From Bolinopsis microptera (Eukaryota; Ctenophora; Tentaculata; Lobata; Bolinopsidae): a DNA stretch of 64,000 nt. The first letter of the stretch is position 1, and every line of letters starts with the position of its first letter. A program made the position numbers and the translations under genes. Location of the stretch: contig NC_087082.1 of NCBI RefSeq assembly GCF_026151205.1, positions 496,001-560,000 of the forward strand, read 5' to 3'. Shown one piece after another: positions 21,266 to 34,379 of this stretch. The notes beneath the pieces were generated by a model. It was not told the DNA's origin and made no database searches. It worked only from the letters and a program-made list of their open reading frames with translations.

Positions 21266-22459
21266 GGGGGCATACACCAAAACCTTTTTTGCTGGGACCC
21301 TCGATTTGACTTCAAACATATTATGAAAATACTAGTGTAACCCGTGCCTACGGCGCGGCCGGGACTTCACTATCGCAGTTGAAATGCAAAAGTATAAACC
21401 CGCCTATTATATTTGAAAATACGCATAACATTGTCATATGAAATTATGAACTCTCTCTCTGCAGTCCAAACAGACCGCAATGAGTGCCCCTCCCCTAATA
21501 AGCTTATAGTATTACATAACAGTGAATATCGAGGCTAACTTAATTATGATTTATGTACCAACGCTGTCTATGCAGTAATGGGAGAGAGAGCGAGGAGGGA
21601 GAAAATGTGAGCCATTTTATGTCACATTTGTGGTACAAAACCATCAATTAAACCACTTACCACCGACCGATTCAAAAAACCTTTATCATTTGGCTTCGTC
21701 AGAGTTTTCAAGGCACTCTACCGCAAAAACCAGTCCCGTAACTATTACTGTTTTCTTGATTAAGCCGCTCGGGAATTACATGCGCACAGACAGACAGACA
21801 GACAAACATTGTGAGATTATTGTTTAAGATCTAGATAAAAACAATATGATTTGACACAGTATTAAATTATTTTGAGAGTATGCACTTTCGAAAAAATTCA
21901 CTTTTTCTTGTCGAAAATTTATTAAATTTGGTAAAGTCTGTCAATGTAATACCGTTTTTTTAGTCATTTTTAAAGGTTTTTGGCTGATTTTTTTACTGAA
22001 CATTATTTACAATCCGTACAAGAAGCCCTCCAAAGGATTATATAATTGAACAATAGATGAAAAAGTGACAAACCGAACAAGGGCGAGAGGAGCAGAATTG
22101 AAATTTTTGCCTACTATTAAAGTTGTACATTTTACCAATCACCCATCGCATCAAAAATTATTGTGAGTGTACGTGTAGCTGATGATCATATCCAACTTTT
22201 TGGAACCGGATTTCTCTCAATTTTTTTTAAAGGTATGAAATCTGGCCTTAAAGGTCTTCAAATTCATGTAAAAAAGGGCAAAAAATGGCCAGATTTAAGG
22301 CTTCAAATGCCTATAATTCAAAAAGTATCAGTTTTTTGAAATAATTTTTACAAAATCGTAATCAGCTTGATGAGACGAAACTTTTAGAAACTATTATTTT
22401 TATAACATAAAGTCAAATCGAGGGTCCCGGCAAAAAAGGTTTTGGTCCCGTGTGTCCCC
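21266..22459. mobile_element. TTAA-site inverted-repeat element (Kolobok-like MITE)
   Basis: The termini are inverted copies: GGGGGCATACACCAAAACC plus CTTTTTTGCTGGGACCC at the left and the complement at the right, ending GTCCCC. TTAA follows on the right (22460-22463) and TCAA, one change away, precedes on the left (21262-21265). TTAA duplication with G-rich ends suits Kolobok or piggyBac-type elements. A relative lies at 60099-61121, sharing internal sequence around 21970-22070. No transposase is present. It contains a nested insertion at 21332-21834. Confidence 0.7.
21332..21834. mobile_element. Nested short element inside the TTAA-site element
   Basis: The paralogous element at 60099-61121 reads straight across this point (about 60140-60160), so it supplies an empty site showing that the 503 bp are an insertion. 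It starts CTAGTGTAACCCGTGCC and ends GATCTAG, flanked by ATA on both sides, with a CAGACAGACAGACA run near its end. A short open frame at 21630-21827 comes from this element and is not a credible gene. Confidence 0.6.
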
Positions 22460-22893
22460 TTAATCTTTATGTAATCTCTACATTGTATTGTACAAGTGAC
22501 ACTGATAGCTCCAGATATAATACAGAGAGAAGTTACACAGAACACGGACAGTAGATATTAGCATGTAGACACTGTGAGTGTGTGTCACGTGATCAATTTA
22601 AGAAAACACGTGACCAATTTCATTAGTGTATCTGGTATTAAAGTGTTCTGCTGCTCTTAAATTGAGCTGGGTGTGTTGAATACTACTATATACTATACAT
22701 GTGTCTAATGACACATGTATAGTATTCAACTAGAGTATCTTGTAGTACTCCAATGTTTGACGAGGGTGTTTTCTACAGGGCGCTGAATGTTGAATATATT
22801 TCCAGAGCAGGAGGCTTCATACAGACATACAGTATTCACTTATTCGTGGATATTAGTTAATTTATATAATAAAGAGTGAGGTTGCCTATTTAA
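22460..22893. other. Spacer with a perfect 15-bp hairpin
   Basis: No gene seen. 22691-22705 and 22710-22724 pair perfectly (TACTATACATGTGTC) around a 4-base loop. Confidence 0.6.
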
Positions 22894-25800
22894 ACCGTGT
22901 TACTAAGTATCACATGTAACTGTGTTACTAAGTATCACATGTAACTGTGTTACTAAGTATCACATGTAACTGTGTTACTAAGTATCACATGTAACTGTGT
23001 TACTAAGTATCACATGTGTAACTGTGTTACTAAGTATCACATGTAACTGTGTTACTAAGTATCACATGTAACTGTGTAACTAAGTATCACATGTAACTGT
23101 GTTACTAAGTATCACATGTAACTGTGTTACTAAGTATCACATGTAACTGTGTTACTAAGTATCACATGTAACTGTGTTACTAAGTATCACATGTAACTGT
23201 GTTACTAAGTATCACATGTAACTGTGTTACTAAGTATCACATGTAACTGTGTTACTAAGTATCACATGTAACTGTGTAACTAAGTATCACATGTAACTGT
23301 GTTACTAAGTATCACATGTAACTGTGTTACTAAGTATCACATGTAACTGTGTTACTAAGTATCACATGTAACTGTTACTAAGTACACATGTAACTGTGTT
23401 ACTAAGTATCACATGTAACTGTGTTACTAAGTATCACATGTAACTGTGTAACTAAGTATCACATGTAACTGTGTTACTAAGTATCACATGTAACTGTGTT
23501 ACTAAGTATCACATGTAACGGTGTTACCTAAGTATCACATGTAACTGTGTTACTAAGTATCACATGTAACTGTGTAACTAGTATCACATGTAACTGTGTT
23601 ACTAAGTATCACATGTAACTGTGTTACTAAGTATCACATGTAACTGTGTAACTAAGTATCACATGTAACTGTGTTACTAAGTATCACATGTAACTGTGTT
23701 ACTAAGTATCACATGTAACTGTGTTACTAAGTATCACATGTAACTGTGTTACTAAGTATCACATGTAACTGTGTTACTAAGTATCACATGTAACTGTGTT
23801 ACTAAGTATCACATGTAACTGTGTTACTAAGTATCACATGTAACTGTGTAACTAAGTATCACATGTGTAACTGTGTTACTAAGTATCACATGTAACTGTG
23901 TTACTAAGTATCACATGTAACTGTGTTACTAAGTATCACATGTAACTGTGTTACTAAGTATCACATGTAACTGTGTTACTAAGTATCACATGTAACTGTG
24001 TAACTAAGTATCACATGTAACTGTGTTACTAAGTATCACATGTAACTGTGTTACTAAGTATCACATGTAACGGTGTTACTAAGTATCACATGTAACTGTG
24101 TTACTAAGTATCACATGTAACTGTGTAACTAAGTATCACATGTAACTGTGTTACTAAGTATCACATGTAACTGTGTTACTAAGTATCACATGTAACTGTG
24201 TAACTAAGTATCACATGTAACTGTGTTACTAAGTATCACATGTAACTGTGTTACTAAGTATCACATGTAACGGTGTTACTAAGTATCACATGTAACTGTG
24301 TTACTAAGTATCACATGTAACTGTGTTACTAAGTATCACATGTAACTGTGTTACTAAGTATCACATGTAACTGTGTTACTAAGTATCACATGTAACTGTG
24401 TAACTAAGTATCACATGTAACTGTGTTACTAAGTATCACATGTAACTGTGTTACTAAGTATCACATGTAACTGTGTTACTAAGTATCACATGTAACTGTG
24501 TTACTAAGTATCACATGTAACTGTGTTACTAAGTATCACATGTAACTGTGTTACTAAGTATCACATGTAACTGTGTTACTAAGTATCACATGTAACTGTG
24601 TTACTAAGTATCACATGTAACTGTGTTACTAAGTATCACATGTAACTGTGTTACTAAGTATCACATGTAACTGTGTTACTAAGTATCACATGTAACTGTG
24701 TTACTAAGTATCACATGTAACTGTGTTACTAAGTATCACATGTAACTGTGTAACTAAGTATCACATGTAACTGTGTTACTAAGTATCACATGTAACGGTG
24801 TTACTAAGTATCACATGTAACTGTGTTACTAAGTATCACATGTAACTGTGTTACTAAGTATCACATGTAACTGTGTTACTAAGTATCACATGTAACGGTG
24901 TTACTAAGTATCACATGTAACTGTGTTACTAAGTATCACATGTAACTGTGTAACTAAGTATCACATGTAACTGTGTTACTAAGTATCACATGTAACTGTG
25001 TTACTAAGTATCACATGTGTAACTGTGTTACTAAGTATCACATGTAACTGTGTTACTAAGTATCACATGTAACTGTGTTACTAAGTATCACATGTAACTG
25101 TGTTACTAAGTATCACATGTAACTGTGTTACTAAGTATCACATGTAACTGTGTAACTAAGTATCACATGTAACTGTGTTACTAAGTATCACATGTAACTG
25201 TGTTACTAAGTATCACATGTAACGGTGTTACTAAGTATCACATGTAACTGTGTTACTAAGTATCACATGTAACTGTGTAACTAAGTATCACATGTAACTG
25301 TGTTACTAAGTATCACATGTAACTGTGTTACTAAGTATCACATGTAACTGTGTAACTAAGTATCACATGTAACTGTGTTACTAAGTATCACATGTAACTG
25401 TGTTACTAAGTATCACATGTAACGGTGTTACTAAGTATCACATGTAACTGTGTAACTAAGTATCACATGTAACTGTGTTACTAAGTATCACATGTAACTG
25501 TGTTACTAAGTATCACATGTAACTGTGTTACTAAGTATCACATGTAACTGTGTAACTAAGTATCACATGTGTAACTGTGTTACTAAGTATCACATGTAAC
25601 TGTGTTACTAAGTATCACATGTGTAACTGTGTTACTAAGTATCACATGTAACTGTGTTACTAAGTATCACATGTAACTGTGTTACTAAGTATCACATGTA
25701 ACTGTGTAACTAAGTATCACATGTAACTGTGTTACTAAGTATCACATGTAACTGTGTAACTAAGTATCACATGTAACTGTGTTACTAAGTATCACATGTA

Positions 25801-26797
25801 ACTGTGTTACTAAGTATCACATGTAACTGTGTAACTAAGTATCACATGTAACTGTGTTACTAAGTATCACATGTAACTGTGTTACTAAGTATCACATGTA
25901 ACGGTGTTACTAAGTATCACATGTAACTGTGTTACTAAGTATCACATGTAACTGTGTTACTAAGTATCACATGTAACTGTGTTACTAAGTATCACATGTA
26001 ACTGTGTTACTAAGTATCACATATAACTGTGTAACTAAGTATCACATGTAACTGTGTTACTAAGTATCACATGTAACTGTGTTACTAAGTATCACATGTA
26101 ACTGTGTTACTAAGTATCACATGTAACTGTGTTACTAAGTATCACATGTAACTGTGTTACTAAGTATCACATGTAACTGTGTAACTAAGTATCACATGTA
26201 ACTGTGTTACTAAGTATCACATGTAACTGTGTTACTAAGTATCACATGTAACTGTGTTACTAAGTATCACATGTAACTGTGTTACTAAGTATCACATGTA
26301 ACTGTGTTACTAAGTATCACATGTAACTGTGTTACTAAGTATCACATGTAACTGTGTTACTAAGTATCACATGTAACTGTGTTACTAAGTATCACATGTA
26401 ACTGTGTTACTAAGTATCACATGTAACTGTGTTACTAAGTATCACATGTAACTGTGTTACTAAGTATCACATGTAACTGTGTTACTAAGTATCACATGTA
26501 ACTGTGTTACTAAGTATCACATGTAACTGTGTTACTAAGTATCACATGTAACTGTGTTACTAAGTATCACATGTAACTGTGTTACTAAGTATCACATGTA
26601 ACTGTGTTACTAAGTATCACATGTAACTGTGTTACTAAGTATCACATGTAACTGTGTTACTAAGTATCACATGTAACTGTGTTACTAAGTATCACATGTA
26701 ACTGTGTTACTAAGTATCACATGTAACTGTGTTACTAAGTATCACATGTAACTGTGTTACTAAGTATCACATGCTAAACTGTGTTACTAAGTATCAC
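22894..26797. repeat. 25-bp satellite array, about 156 copies
   Basis: The monomer begins GTGTTACTAAGTATCACATG and ends TAACT. GTTAC and GTAAC sit as inverted halves within and across monomers, so the array is internally palindromic. Variants (GTGTAAC, AACGGTG, and a 2-bp longer ATGTGTAAC) recur in repeated blocks. No spacers are present, so it is not CRISPR-like. Stops fall in all frames. Confidence 0.99.
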
Positions 26798-29700
26798 ATG
26801 TCTCCACCAACTATATTCTCCACCTCTTAATTAACCTACATTATTATTACTCATTATGTAACGTTACACAATAACGTACGCATACTTCTGGACGTGAATG
26901 AAAGAAACGTGTTCCAAAAGGAACACCAAAATTTGACTCGGGGGTTAAATTATGGGGGATAAAAATATGGACTGTTATAAATATGATTCTTTGGCCCGAA
27001 AAGGACCAAATTAGACCCCAGTAATACTACCGACTATGGTAGACTGAGATGTAATTTATGACCGTACTAGCTTACTAGATCTTCTTTGTGGTGTATTTAA
27101 AGCAATGTGACGGTTTACAGTACCGCAGCATGTCGGTCTAGGTTAACTTTAGTCAGACTCACTTAATTAATTTGTTCATTCCACAGAGTTTCTTAGCAGG
27201 GCTAGGAGAACCTAAATGAGCTCGAACCACAAGGGAATGTGCTTGAAGTTGTTGAAACAAAGCAGCGATATTAACCCGGGCTTAGCGATATGTATGTCAT
27301 ATTTATAAGCCGAATGACCAGATGAAAACCACTGTTTTTCATTCTCCTACTATCATCCAGATTGTATTCATGTGACTATAGGGTAGTAGACTATAAATGC
27401 ATTGTATTGTTAATGTAATATTTGTGAAAGTTTCAAACCGTATTCTTTCACAAAACATTCTAGCTCAGTCCGTTTACAATTACTGCTGTAACATATTGCT
27501 TTTGTTCAAAAAAGAGAAAGGGGAACTGTGAAGGACTTATTTTGACGTAGGTCGGATGTAATATATTGGGGGGATTCGAGGGGGTGTAATTTGAGATCGT
27601 TCTAGTAGGTTACAATGTATACTAAAGATAAGGAAAAAGAGGTAAGAGAGACTTGTTGATGTTGCTGTGGTTATTGGTCCCTGGACAGGCTTAGGAAGCC
27701 CTTTCGCCGCGTAAGAGACGTTTACTTAAATAAGTCGTGTAACCAGTGCATCTGAAACTTTAAGCTTAGTCAAACTATTTGTTTGCATTTTTAGGTGTGA
27801 GTAAATCTTCTGAACTTCATACTATTATACAGTAATGTTCTTATTATTTAGGGTAGATTATAACACGAAATTTCTCCTTGCTTTTTAACATATAAGACCT
27901 TCAAATATATTGTTCACACATATAATATATTGTTCACACATATCTCGTCACATTCACCCGATCCTGTAGTCACATTCTAATCATTCTACACCTAAGTTGA
28001 ATAAATATAATGGCTACTGGGGTATATCTAATGGGGTTTCTTAGCAACGAATGACGAATAACCTCAAATGTTTTAGATAATTGAATCAAACATATTAATT
28101 TCTCATTTCTGTAATATAATTCACGAAAGTCAAAATCCAACCTCAAAATATCAAATATTACATCATTCGCGAGTAAGATAATAAATCACATAACTCAATG
28201 AAATATTGAAGGAATAATAAATTTATATGAAGGAGTAATTTGTCAGTGGATGCGAATTGGTATATTCATTTATTGCTTGTTTTTTGTGTTTAATTTATGA
28301 TTATTTGTATCTGAGATTCTGTGATTAATTTATTTTGTTGATTGTAATATTGTGATATTGCATAATTTATTGTAAATATAATATATGTTTCAGAATTATG
28401 TAACGTGATGGAAATATTTTAAACGTGCATATCCTGTCCAAACACAGGATGCACTACATGAAGAATTAGCTGTAACTTTGTTTGAAAAGCATTAATATCA
28501 CTGAGTTTACACCGTTCCTTATGAAACAAGAAATTATAAAAATTGTTCCCGAGGACTATTATAAAGCCTCATTACTCAGGAGATAATTTATACTATATAT
28601 ATATGTAATATATACTATATTACTGGAGATTCCAAGGAAGCACTGGATAGCTTCTTCATGTAATGACTTATAGAATACAGCTCCATCCCTCGATAATTAC
28701 ATTTTGACACTAAGTTTTCAAATAGATGGCAGATAATCCTGCATGTGAGACTTGAGGTCACGTGGACACCACGTCACCAGCAAACATCAAGCAATATAGA
28801 GATAATGTGCAGTGTGACGCGTCAGTTAATGGAGTTAGGACGCGTCAGTTCATGGTTAATCCCCCAAATTAAGGCATGTCAGAAATATATGAATCATGAT
28901 TTATTATCTGACTCGGAGTCTGAGAAAAGTAAAACTGTAGATAGAGTAGGACACATTAATATTTAAAATGTTACCATAGCAACTAAGACACATTAATAAC
29001 TTCGAATGAGGAACGTCCTGATCTAATCTGATTTTAAATTTTGATAAGTTCGTAATACATTTTATTTAAAAACATTTGACTGTTTCTTCTAATTTTTGAC
29101 AGCCTATTTTAAAAGCTTCTACTGAAAAAAACTTGTTGAATGATAACATGCTGCCGTCAGCGTGTGTCTCACTCCACTTAGTACACAGCACTACCTGACT
29201 ACCTGAGTCAGCGTGTGAATACAAATAAAAACATTAAATTCTTCAACACCTTGAAATACAGATGATAAATGAAACCATAAAATCATTATTATTTAACGCC
29301 ATGAAACTGAGTGTTTACAGGACCTGTTTATTAGGTTCACTGTTTATCCAATAAACAATAAGTTTTATTTTACATTCCTTTAATCATGACAAGTGGTTGA
29401 TTTTAGTGAGACAGGTCAGTTTCTCTATGATTTTAGAAAAATGTCTACTTTACAGTAGGCAATGCTGAGTGGCAGGAATGAAGGATCAATACGTTTGAGG
29501 CTAACAATGGCCCATGAATAATGAATATCTGACAATAATGGTGGGGTGTGGGCATTACATTAGTGGGGGGGGGGGGGGGGGTGCCATCCTCATAAATATA
29601 CATTAATACCACATATACCTATTTTGAAATCGGAGGGAATAACAGGTATTTATGAGGTTGGCGAGATTTATATTACGGTAACCATGGTAACCATGCAATG

Positions 29701-30208
29701 GTTATTGTATTGAAGTTATGGAGTACAATTTCATTTTAGGATTGTACACAGAACAGAATGTTGGCTTGTTGGGACAGTGGAGTGATGCCCCCCCGCTTCC
29801 TACACCCCTGAGTGAGACACACAAGAGTCTTTCAGATTGTTCCTCCTAAAAGTTTATTTGAGGTCTAGTCAATGATAGACATTATTGTGCGTAACTATCA
29901 GATTGTTCGTCTTGATTTGTGACTAGTGAACATGAATTTAACAAATTCAGTATTATTTACTATATTTACAGTATTATTTACTTACCTCATTATTGAAGAT
30001 TCCCCAAGCAGTATCTACATAATCTGCAAAAATTGACAGTCAATCACAAATATTCGATAATGGAAAATCATATCAATTGGAATGGCAACTTGCAGAGCTG
30101 AAGTGATCAAACTTTAATCTCCTCCCATCTATGTATTATGATGTATAATACATGTAAGTATATATTTCAGTAATTCACATAGTATAAGTGCCGGAGTGAG
30201 TTAATTAA
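26798..30208. other. 3.4-kb intergenic region, mostly featureless
   Basis: AT-rich with no frame that looks coding. It includes a G homopolymer (about 29564-29581), an X-box-like palindrome at 29678, and a possible third exon of the minus-strand secreted-protein gene at 29986-30023. Confidence 0.5.
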
Positions 30209-30646
30209 TTAAGTACCAGTGAACTGTTGTTTCTTTATCAGCTGATACGCATAACTTCGCCCGATGGCTCTGATACCCTTTGATGCACTCGTTCCGTAAC
30301 TGGTAATTTCGATACCTGAAGTAATATAACAAAATCATTATACTATATTTGTATCATAACTAATGTTCTGGAACCATCAGTGAATACTGAATTAGTGAAA
30401 AGTAGTAAGGGCTCGAATTTAATATCTATAAAAGATATCATTATGTAATGAAATTTAATACATATAATAAAGATCAGGACAGACCCACTGGATCAGGAGA
30501 ACTATTTTTAGAAGATATTGAATTGAGTGTAAAATAAACGGAAGTAGTTGAGTTTGTTTCTTACCGTTAGCTTTAGTGACATTGTCGTATTTCTGCTCAG
30601 CTAATGATACCACATAAAGTAAAGCTAGAATGAGGACCAACTTCAT
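30209..30646 (-). CDS. Small secreted protein gene, two or more exons
   Basis: Exon 1 (30646-30565) encodes a hydrophobic signal peptide, MKLVLILALLYVVSLA, then EQKYDNVTKAN, and ends at a good donor (G|GTAAGAAA). After a 249-bp intron, exon 2 (30315-30209, acceptor TTACTTCAG) continues in phase with a basic, Ser/Tyr-rich segment (GIEITSYGTSASKGIRAIGR) and stops at TAA 30211-30209: 62 aa in total. A weaker donor at 30216 (GTACTT) just before the stop would splice in phase to a 38-bp exon at 30023-29986 (YVDTAWGIFNNE), which has a fine acceptor (TTTTTGCAG) and a perfect GTAAGT donor, so a longer protein is quite likely. I do not recognise the family. It has no cysteines in the part seen. Likely secreted or luminal. 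Confidence 0.55.
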
Positions 30647-31217
30647 TGGTAGGAAAAAATTTGTTTCTTGTGTATGTTCTTTTTTAATCCAGATTCATCC
30701 TGAGTTTATTCACATCATCAAACAATTCATTGTGATCAGAATCAGAATTATGGTGGATCAAAATTTACACAGCACATAACGTGATCATATCATTTGTCAA
30801 TAATAATGTCAATGGGCCAACGAAAATAATGATCACCCTCCTGCTATTGTCAAATCTTATATCGATAAAATTTTACATTTAAATATAAATCAGGGAACTA
30901 TCAAAAGTGATATATAATCAGTGTCTGGTTGTGTAATGTGGTCGCATTGCAGACCACTACACTCGAGGGAGCTGGCTGAGGGGAGGGGGGGTGCAGTTGT
31001 GTCGGGTGTCCAATCGACAGACTCAGGGGGTACGGGCGCGGGCTTGGGGGCGGCCCCCCTCCCCCAACTGCCGTTGGTTATTTGCCGATGACTACACACA
31101 ATACCACAGCAGAAAGTTAATTAATTAATTAAATTCTTCTAATGTATAAGGCAAGATTTAAAATATTACATCGAAGCTAGAAATTACCATGCATATAAGT
31201 TAGCACACGCCCACATG
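30647..31217. other. Spacer with a G-rich patch
   Basis: No gene seen. About 30975-31065 is unusually G-rich (several runs of five to seven G) in otherwise AT-rich DNA. The minus-strand frame across it, rich in Pro, is compositional. Confidence 0.5.
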
Positions 31218-31592
31218 TTTTACACATTACAGTTAATAAAACAAATATTTAATAAAACAAATATTTATTTTTACGGCACAATCAAACAATATCAATAATA
31301 AATAAATCAGGGGAGGTTTGAAGAGGTTTCAAGTGCCGAAGGCCACTGCTTATCTTTAGGATTTGAGAGTGACCTGTGCTTGAAACCCCCTCAACCATCC
31401 ACTACGTCAATATACTTGTTATAAAAATATAGAAAAATATAATAATCTAAAATTACTTATTGGTTTAGTTTGGTGACAAAGGAGAGCCCAGTTGAGTTTT
31501 AGTTTAGCTTTAGGTTTTGAATCACAGTTTAAAAGGTTAGCCATGTTTCATGGCAGAGAAAAGTTAGCCATGTTTCATGGCAGAGAGTTACA
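31218..31592 (-). mobile_element. LINE C 3' end fragment, inverted copy
   Basis: This stretch is the reverse complement, with small differences, of the LINE C 3' region at about 35930-36255; both contain the phrase TGGATGGTTGAGGGGGTTTC. It has no coding part, as expected of a severely 5'-truncated LINE insertion. The CTCTGCCATGAAACATGGCT phrase at its 5' end is doubled (31541-31592). Confidence 0.85.
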
Positions 31593-31970
31593 CACAGGGC
31601 CTGTCTGTAATGTGTAACAGGCTACAGCAAACAAATACGGAAACTTGAATGAGTGAAAATAGGACACCACATGTGTACGATCTCAGCCGCGCAGTATGAT
31701 AGCAGATAGTTCAAATTGTCCTGGACACCCTGATCCTATAAATTAACAGTATGTTTTAAAAAAAAGAAAAAAAAGAAAAAAAAAAAAAAGGGGGACCCCC
31801 AACCCATGTAGCTGAGACACCTCACAGCAAGTAGACCAAAGTGGCTCTTGCTTGTGAAAGGTGCGTCAACTACCCGCCGAAGCGGTGGGATCATTTCGTC
31901 CATAAAATTATATATACAACATAAAATAGTATAGTAAAATATCAAAATTTCAAAATTTACATAAACAAAT

Positions 31971-32222
31971 CTAGGAGACCTCAAAGCTCGTCTTCTGGGG
32001 GATGAGGTTGAAGGAGATGTCATGCAGTTCAAGATGCTGGGCCGTTGATCTTCCTCTGATTCCTCTTAGTGCAATGAGTGTACTTCTTAACAGATCAAAT
32101 CTAAATCGCGTTCTGATATGATTTTTGACTTGGCTCTTGGCTTCTTTTTTATGGTCAGCTATCATCTCAGAGACACGATCTACAAATACAGTGCATAGCG
32201 GTCCCATACCTCCAGTACGTTA
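31971..32222 (-). pseudogene. C-terminal fragment of a cnidarian-type retroelement protein
   Basis: Begins at TGGMGP and continues CTVFVDRVSEMIADHK, RTRFRFDLLRSTLIALRGIR to a stop. It is a clear relative of the sequence at 34778-35330 (TGGMGPQATMFLKRVA, LRRRLRFELLKTVLIAVRGH). I remember this C-terminal block from many invertebrate proteins annotated as retroelement-derived but cannot name the element. The 5' side is cut at 32222. An A-rich tract (31757-31790) lies about 180 bp beyond its 3' end. Confidence 0.65.
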
Positions 32223-32475
32223 ATGCAATGATGTGCTTTGTAGCAGTTGTTAGATAATATCCACTCGAAGTTGCATTTTATATCCTTGAATCACGCAATA
32301 TAAGTTTTTAAGCATATTATAGTGTCGACTTTCTATCACAACAAGACTGCAACCCATAGTAACAACTATAAACAGAACCCCTAATGTCTTTTCTTGTTTC
32401 ATTTACTACAATGTAGAATATGTACTGAAGAGTGAAGGGTTATCCATAGATGATTCTTGACATTTTGGCTGGCCC

Positions 32476-32743
32476 CAGTGGCGTAACGAAAGGCCCTGCT
32501 GACCCTGCTGTGCAGGGGGGCGCCGTCTTAGGGGGGCGCCAAATCGTCGTTTGAATGTGGGACAATTTCGAAAACTTAACTAAAGTACTAGCAAAACTGC
32601 GCGTTTTGCTCTAGATACACACTTTTTTAGAGATTTTACCGGCGTTTTCTTTAAAATCACCTAATTTGTTCAATTTTAGGGAGGGGCACCAAAAGGGGAG
32701 GGGGCGCCAACTGGGGGCGCCAACAGGCAACGTTACGCCACTG
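32476..32743. mobile_element. hAT-like MITE
   Basis: The ends are inverted copies CAGTGGCGTAACG / CGTTACGCCACTG, the classic terminus of hAT elements. The 8-bp flanks (GCTGGCCC and CTGGGCCC) are similar, though not identical, as an old 8-bp target duplication would be. It contains GGGGGCGCC repeats but no ORF. Confidence 0.8.
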
Positions 32744-34112
32744 CTGGGCCCCTTCTCATTTAAACCGATCACGTTTCCGATCATTCGTCTGAGTTGACAT
32801 TACACAGATCTAATGGACCCTACATCCTAAACTTGGTGAGATTCGAACCCTAGACCTTCAACTTAGAACTCACAAAACTTTTATATGCTGCTCCAATATG
32901 GCTTAAAGATAACCTCGATACTTTCAAAGACTTTTATTATATGCCAGGGTCCTCTTGAAGATAAGCGGGGCCACTCACCATCATCCCAAAGATTTGGCCT
33001 CTGTTGCGCTTGGGATTCCATTATGATATGTTGCTCCTTTATAAAATAATTTTAATCGATCATGAAACATTTTGAAAATTATCAAAATTTACAAAATATC
33101 CAAAAAAACTTTCCCGGTATCAAATTACCAAAAATATTTAATTTGCAAAATCGAAATGCCTTTCTGATTTCGGTTGTCGTGGTAATTAGCTACAAGTGTG
33201 GATTTTAATGGATAATGGTAAGAAACACTTTTTACACTCTCCAGAGCCCTTACGCTTGCAGTAGCGCCGCGCATCAAATAATGTATATCGCAAGAAAACA
33301 ACAATTTCAAGAAAACAACAATTTTATTTAGTATCAGTTAAAGCAGACAAAAACATATTTTATATATATAACTAGTGCAAACTTTAGACCATATATCTTA
33401 GGGGACTTGGAGTAGCAAGAGAGTGACCAGAAAGTATATGTATACTTTTACCAAAAATACGTCGAAATGAATCCAGGGTGATACAGGATCTGAGAGTGCA
33501 GACCATAAAGTTTACGCACCCACCCTTGCCTCCTGAATTCTTGGTTGGAAAGACAATTATGCAAAATTGGTCGTTTATACTCCAAGTCCCTTTGTTAATA
33601 GAAGTAGTATTATTTATGTCTGGAGTTAGCTTCATTCAATAATAACAATATCAATATAATCAATATTAATATCAATATCAGACTAAACTATCAAATAAAT
33701 AAATTATCAAATATCAATTATTAATTCACTCTGATTAAAAAGTTATAAATTAGGATATCTAATATTTAAGAATTACAACTACAAGTTGTTAAAAACGCCC
33801 AAAATAGATCTGAGATATTTTCAGTCTGTAGTACAATAATGATAACAATAGTTTAAATTATGTTATGTGCTGCTGCAATTAGATTTAATTACTGTAACTT
33901 AAAATTGTTTGGAGTCCAAGTCTCTTTTAACCACACTTCGTTAAATCTGCGATGCATCATTGGGCCACGCCGAGCTGCAAAAGATTAACATTTTTATTGA
34001 AAACCTTATACCTTAATCAATTGTGGTGGAAGCGGCGAAATTTAAATAATTGAGTTTAAATTTTTTATTGACACACGCTTGACGCTGTTGATTGACGATG
34101 TCAATCCGTCGA
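32744..34112. other. AT-rich spacer
   Basis: No gene seen. Frames at 33125-33310 and 33384-33635 (minus) show no domain, splice signals or codon bias that I would trust. A GGTTCGAATC-like box on the minus strand near 32828 is not part of a tRNA fold. Confidence 0.5.
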
Positions 34113-34300
34113 GATCGTTGCTCTGCGAAGCAGAGCAACGATCTTCGACAACGATGCGAAGCAAGAATGCGAAGCAAGAATGCAAAGCAAGAATGCGAAG
34201 CAAGAATGCGAAGCAAGAATGCTAGTTTGCGCGGCGCGTCGAAGCGGCGAAGTCCTCCAATTGACGCTGCAACCCCTTTTGTTCGCGCGCGAAGCGCGCG
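34113..34300. other. Cluster of GCGAAGC mini-hairpins
   Basis: 34113-34126 and 34130-34143 form a perfect 14-bp stem closed by GAA, and 34284-34290 with 34294-34300 form a 7-bp CG stem also closed by GAA. Between them a 13-bp unit (GCGAAGCAAGAAT) repeats about five times. GCGAAGC is a known unusually stable DNA mini-hairpin. It sits immediately 5' of LINE C. Confidence 0.6.
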
Positions 34301-34379
34301 CGGTCGGTGGGTGGGTGGCCGGCCGGTGTGCACGCCTCGCGTGAACGAGATCTGTGCCAGAACACGGCCCTTTAACAGG

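Noticed and set aside
22894-26797. CRISPR-like repeat array
   Set aside because: Head-to-tail monomers with no spacers, in animal DNA.
30890-31099. Pro-rich minus-strand ORF
   Set aside because: Explained by G-runs; no homology recognised.
32820-32880. Minus-strand tRNA-like B box (GGTTCGAATC)
   Set aside because: The surrounding bases do not form acceptor, D or anticodon stems; at most a SINE relic.
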